64,000 nucleotides of DNA from assembly GCA_951812805.1 (NCBI GenBank), contig CATOSZ010000005.1, forward strand, positions 124,001 to 188,000. Reading direction: 5' to 3'. The position numbers and the translations under genes are program-made. This stretch comes from an uncultured Alphaproteobacteria bacterium (GTDB taxonomy: Bacteria; Pseudomonadota; Alphaproteobacteria; GCA-2731375). Every line of letters starts with the position of its first letter. The stretch's first letter is position 1. The notes beneath the pieces are model-generated. The model ran no database searches and was not told the origin of the DNA. It saw nothing but the letters and a program-made list of their open reading frames with translations. Below are positions 63,517 through 64,000 of this stretch, piece by piece.

Positions 63517-64000
63517 TCACGACCCGGCCGCGCTTTGCTTACGCCGTCGCGCGGCATAATTCGGTATCGTCTTTTCGGCGGCACGGGTCAACATCAGATC
63601 GTCCGCCGCCACGTCGCGTGCCACCACGCTGCCGGCGCCGACGATCGCCCCGGCACCGACGGATACGGGTGCCACCAGGGCCGTGTTGGAGCCGATGAAC
63701 GCCCCCTCGCCGATGTCCGTGAAATGCTTCGCGTAGCCGTCGTAATTGCAAGTGATGGTCCCGGCCCCCACGTTAGCCCCGGCACCGACCCGCGCATCGC
63801 CGATATAGGTCAGATGATTGACCTTGGCGCCCGCCTCGACCCGTGCCTTCTTCACTTCGACGAAGTTGCCGATGCGCGCCTCCGGCCCAATGTGTGCCTC
63901 CGGGCGCAGGCGTGCATAAGGCCCGATGCTAGCGCCGTCTTCCACACGACATCCTTCGAGATGACTGAACGCGCGAATGTGGACGCCATCGCCGACCTCG
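63517..64000 (-). CDS. glmU: Bifunctional GlmU, C-terminal part (cut by window edge)
   Basis: Only the left-handed beta-helix acetyltransferase domain lies in the window. Hexapeptide repeats are visible ([40 protein letters not shown], then [20 protein letters not shown]). The acetyl-CoA site has [20 protein letters not shown] and [20 protein letters not shown], with the ending [21 protein letters not shown] in parts. The N-terminal uridylyltransferase domain should lie beyond the window. It acts after GlmS and GlmM to make UDP-GlcNAc. It is transcribed towards glmS. Confidence 0.92.
   Translation of the reverse strand, partial: EVGDGVHIRAFSHLEGCRVEDGASIGPYARLRPEAHIGPEARIGNFVEVKKARVEAGAKVNHLTYIGDARVGAGANVGAGTITCNYDGYAKHFTDIGEGAFIGSNTALVAPVSVGAGAIVGAGSVVARDVAADDLMLTRAAEKTIPNYAARRRKQSAAGS

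Noticed and set aside
1..64000. CRISPR arrays, tRNA genes, prophage or integron signals
   Set aside because: No regularly spaced repeats apart from the IS21 ends, no cloverleaf sequences and no phage genes were seen on reading through both strands.

Overview
The window is high-GC DNA, densely packed with genes and showing alphaproteobacterial features. It carries a roughly 1,200-residue B12-dependent ribonucleotide reductase (NrdJ) behind tandem NrdR-like boxes, a glmU-glmS pair, and many acyl-CoA, flavin, cupin and dioxygenase enzymes. This fits a free-living, metabolically versatile member of the Rhodospirillales or a relative; the exact genus cannot be read from the sequence. No rRNA, tRNA, CRISPR array or prophage was seen.

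Layout. 1-4.6 kb: a class III aminotransferase running off the left edge, a divergent amidase, an orphan Tat-exported binding protein and a carboxymuconolactone-decarboxylase-like gene. 4.6-7.2 kb: a complete IS21-family element (istA, istB, four 23-bp-spaced repeats at the right end, 7-bp target duplication). 7.3-8.0 kb: a promoter, an Arg-rich 26-codon leader ORF and hairpins ahead of a GNAT acetyltransferase. 8-15.4 kb: leftward alcohol dehydrogenase, PhyH dioxygenase, luciferase-like oxidoreductase and an RND efflux pair whose permease carries two compensating frameshifts. 15.5-20.5 kb: a crotonase/acyl-CoA ligase/small membrane protein chain, then a periplasmic molybdopterin-fold protein next to a hybrid histidine kinase. 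20.5-26 kb: a cupin, a PEP-mutase-family lyase, and nrdJ with its regulatory region and terminator. 26.1-28 kb: a group II intron of the bacterial C type inserted directly after the nrdJ terminator; its 3' end supplies the stop codon of the convergent tesA gene. 28-31.9 kb: tesA and its divergent ABC transporter pair.

32-38 kb holds glutaryl-CoA dehydrogenase, a VWA lipoprotein, a secreted protein and a CadC-like regulator. 38-44 kb is a leftward run of P450, MTHFR-like protein, ornithine-cyclodeaminase-like protein and an SF2 helicase with a predicted membrane hairpin. 44-46.7 kb is a DUF3299/ABC ATPase/ABC permease operon resembling zinc-starvation loci. 46.9-60.4 kb is a series of small catabolic units: amidohydrolase, quinone-oxidoreductase-like protein, acyl-CoA ligase, luciferase-like enzyme, PAS protein, cupins, desaturase, monooxygenase, TauD-type dioxygenase, an Fe-S CCG-domain protein, and two tandem cupins followed by ComB and a methyltransferase. 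The window ends with an MFS transporter and glmS-glmU.

Most coding calls rest on recognisable family motifs. Substrates of the catabolic enzymes are generally not deducible. The signals most worth checking are the intron at the terminator and its effect on tesA, the membrane-anchored helicase, the Arg-codon leader, the paired NrdR boxes and the broken RND gene.
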